From contig DAOVWP010000036.1 of the NCBI GenBank assembly GCA_030636615.1, forward strand, positions 1-6,664: a stretch of 6,664 bases of DNA, read 5' to 3'. A program made the position numbers and the translations under genes. The notes beneath the pieces were generated by a model, which worked only from the letters and a program-made list of their open reading frames with translations, ran no database searches and was not told the DNA's origin. The stretch is from Candidatus Nanohaloarchaea archaeon. Its GTDB lineage: Archaea > EX4484-52 > GLR71. Shown here piece by piece: positions 5,897 through 6,664 of this stretch. The first letter of the stretch is position 1, and every line of letters starts with the position of its first letter.

Positions 5897-6568
5897 ATGT
5901 ACAGAAAAGGACAGATAAGCTTCGACTATATTGCTGGGTTTGCAATATTTATGGTATCAGTCATCTATATTACAAACACCTTGATAGCTTCTGTCCCACA
6001 GAATTACCAGCTTATTGAAAAAAATGATATGAAACAGATTGCATGGATCCAATCAGATAGACTTATGAGCGATATTGAAAAAAAAGATTATGAACTTGAT
6101 GAAAATATAATAGACTCATTTTACACATACTATATTTCTCAAGGGGAATGGATTGAAAGCCTTAGCAAAATCCAGTTCACAGTCTATCCAATAATAATAG
6201 CAGAAACAAAAGTACAGGACGGAAACGAAAGCATAGTGATTTTTGAAAAGAATAGTGGAGGTCCAATCCACGCAACTTTTTTGATAAACATGACAAAAGA
6301 GGGAAACAAATTAATCAGAAGAATAAAGTGCAGTGAAGACAATGATCCGTCTATATACAAATATGAAGGAGATACTATAACAATCGGATCAAAAATCTAC
6401 ACAGTTAAAACAATAGACCAGAAAGGCAACTATGCAGTCCTTGAATATAGACCCAAAGGAATTTCTCTTGGAGCAGAAAGCATAAACAAATATGTAACAA
6501 AAAGATATAGTACTTATGATGGATTCATTACAGAAATAATTATAGAATCTATAAACAGAGATATTTAG
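5897..6568 (+). CDS. Pilin-like protein with class III signal of the QxSxD(E) type
   Basis: This 223-residue protein starts MYRKGQISFDYIAGF. Cleavage by prepilin peptidase is predicted after G5, giving mature QISFDY with Asp at position +5. This closely matches the conserved Q-x-S-x-E/D start known for EppA-processed pilins of methanogenic archaea. The hydrophobic helix runs to about residue 30. The head of about 190 residues is mixed alpha/beta, with one cysteine (I-K-C-S-E-D), two possible glycosylation sequons (N-E-S and N-M-T) and a late beta-rich part. I do not recognise a family for the head. The ATG at 5897 is preferred over the TTG at 5876 because of the AAGGTA site and because it gives the short five-residue basic leader usual for this class. 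It sits 10 nt after the second platform gene and 15 nt before the next gene, so it belongs to the same operon. A minor pilin or a pseudopilin-like role is inferred. Confidence 0.87.
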   Translation: MYRKGQISFDYIAGFAIFMVSVIYITNTLIASVPQNYQLIEKNDMKQIAWIQSDRLMSDIEKKDYELDENIIDSFYTYYISQGEWIESLSKIQFTVYPIIIAETKVQDGNESIVIFEKNSGGPIHATFLINMTKEGNKLIRRIKCSEDNDPSIYKYEGDTITIGSKIYTVKTIDQKGNYAVLEYRPKGISLGAESINKYVTKRYSTYDGFITEIIIESINRDI

Positions 6569-6583
6569 AGAGGACTGAAAAAA

Positions 6584-6664
6584 ATGAATATTGCAATAAC
6601 TCTTCTCAAGCAAAAAGAATACAACATAAGATACAATCTTTGCAACGCTGCAAACACATGTAAA
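6584..6664 (+). CDS. Start of a further gene, 3' truncated by the window edge; function unknown
   Basis: An ATG at 6584 opens 27 codons to the end of the window with no stop (MNIAITLLKQKEYNIRYNLC and onward). A GAGAGG sequence at 6568-6573, 10 nt upstream, is a plausible ribosome site, and the 15-nt gap from the previous stop fits the operon spacing. No prepilin-type signal is visible in these first residues: there is no basic leader followed by G/A-Q and a long hydrophobic helix. Two cysteines occur at residues 20 and 26. Too little is present to name a function, and the chance that this is a spurious frame is not negligible. Confidence 0.5.
   Translation, partial: MNIAITLLKQKEYNIRYNLCNAANTCK

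Noticed and set aside
1..6664. Calling the locus an archaellum (flagellum) operon
   Set aside because: The ATPase and platform are FlaI/FlaJ-like, but no FlaH, FlaF, FlaG or tandem archaellin genes are visible, and the platform is split. A pilus or Tad-like system is the safer reading.

Overview
This 6.7 kb window carries a compact surface-filament assembly locus of the archaeal type IV pilus / Tad type. All genes lie on the + strand. An archaeal source is suggested by class III (prepilin peptidase) signal sequences of archaeal type, a FlaI-like secretion ATPase, FlaJ-like platform proteins, archaeal-style ribosome binding signals (GGAGGT and GTGA/TGAT forms), TATA-like boxes and a T-rich terminator. 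The DNA is AT-rich and the genes are tightly packed. The gene style (small pilins, split platform, unusual domain extensions) would fit a DPANN or other uncultivated archaeal lineage, but no lineage marker is present and this is an inference.

Layout: (1) 1-474 is the 3' part of a major-pilin-like gene that began upstream. (2) 475-608 is intergenic and holds a hairpin plus T-tract terminator, a possible TATA box, a 10-bp palindrome and a strong GGAGGT site. (3) 609-1337 and 1340-1771 encode two minor-pilin-like proteins with KR-x-A/G|Q processing sites. (4) 1784-3802 encodes a FlaI/TadA-family ATPase of 672 residues with all hallmark motifs and an unusual N/Q/K-rich N-terminal extension of about 175 residues. 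(5) 3803-3852 holds a good TATA box and ribosome-binding-like sequence. (6) 3853-4770 and 4801-5886 encode two separate FlaJ/TadC-type platform proteins, the second with a cysteine-bearing, coiled-coil loop predicted to lie outside the membrane. (7) 5897-6568 encodes a fourth pilin-like protein with a QxSxDY mature N-terminus. (8) 6584-6664 is the start of a further gene that runs off the window.

Working model: the ATPase at the inner face of the membrane drives subunit insertion through the two-piece platform. The first gene's product is the likely main fibre subunit, transcribed apart from the rest. The three Q-type pilin-like proteins are probable minor subunits, tip complex or adaptor. 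The prepilin peptidase and any FlaH-type regulator are not in the window. I see no archaellum accessory genes, so a pilus or secretion role is more likely than an archaellum.

I see no tRNA, rRNA, CRISPR array, insertion sequence or integration signature. The + strand genes account for nearly all of the sequence.
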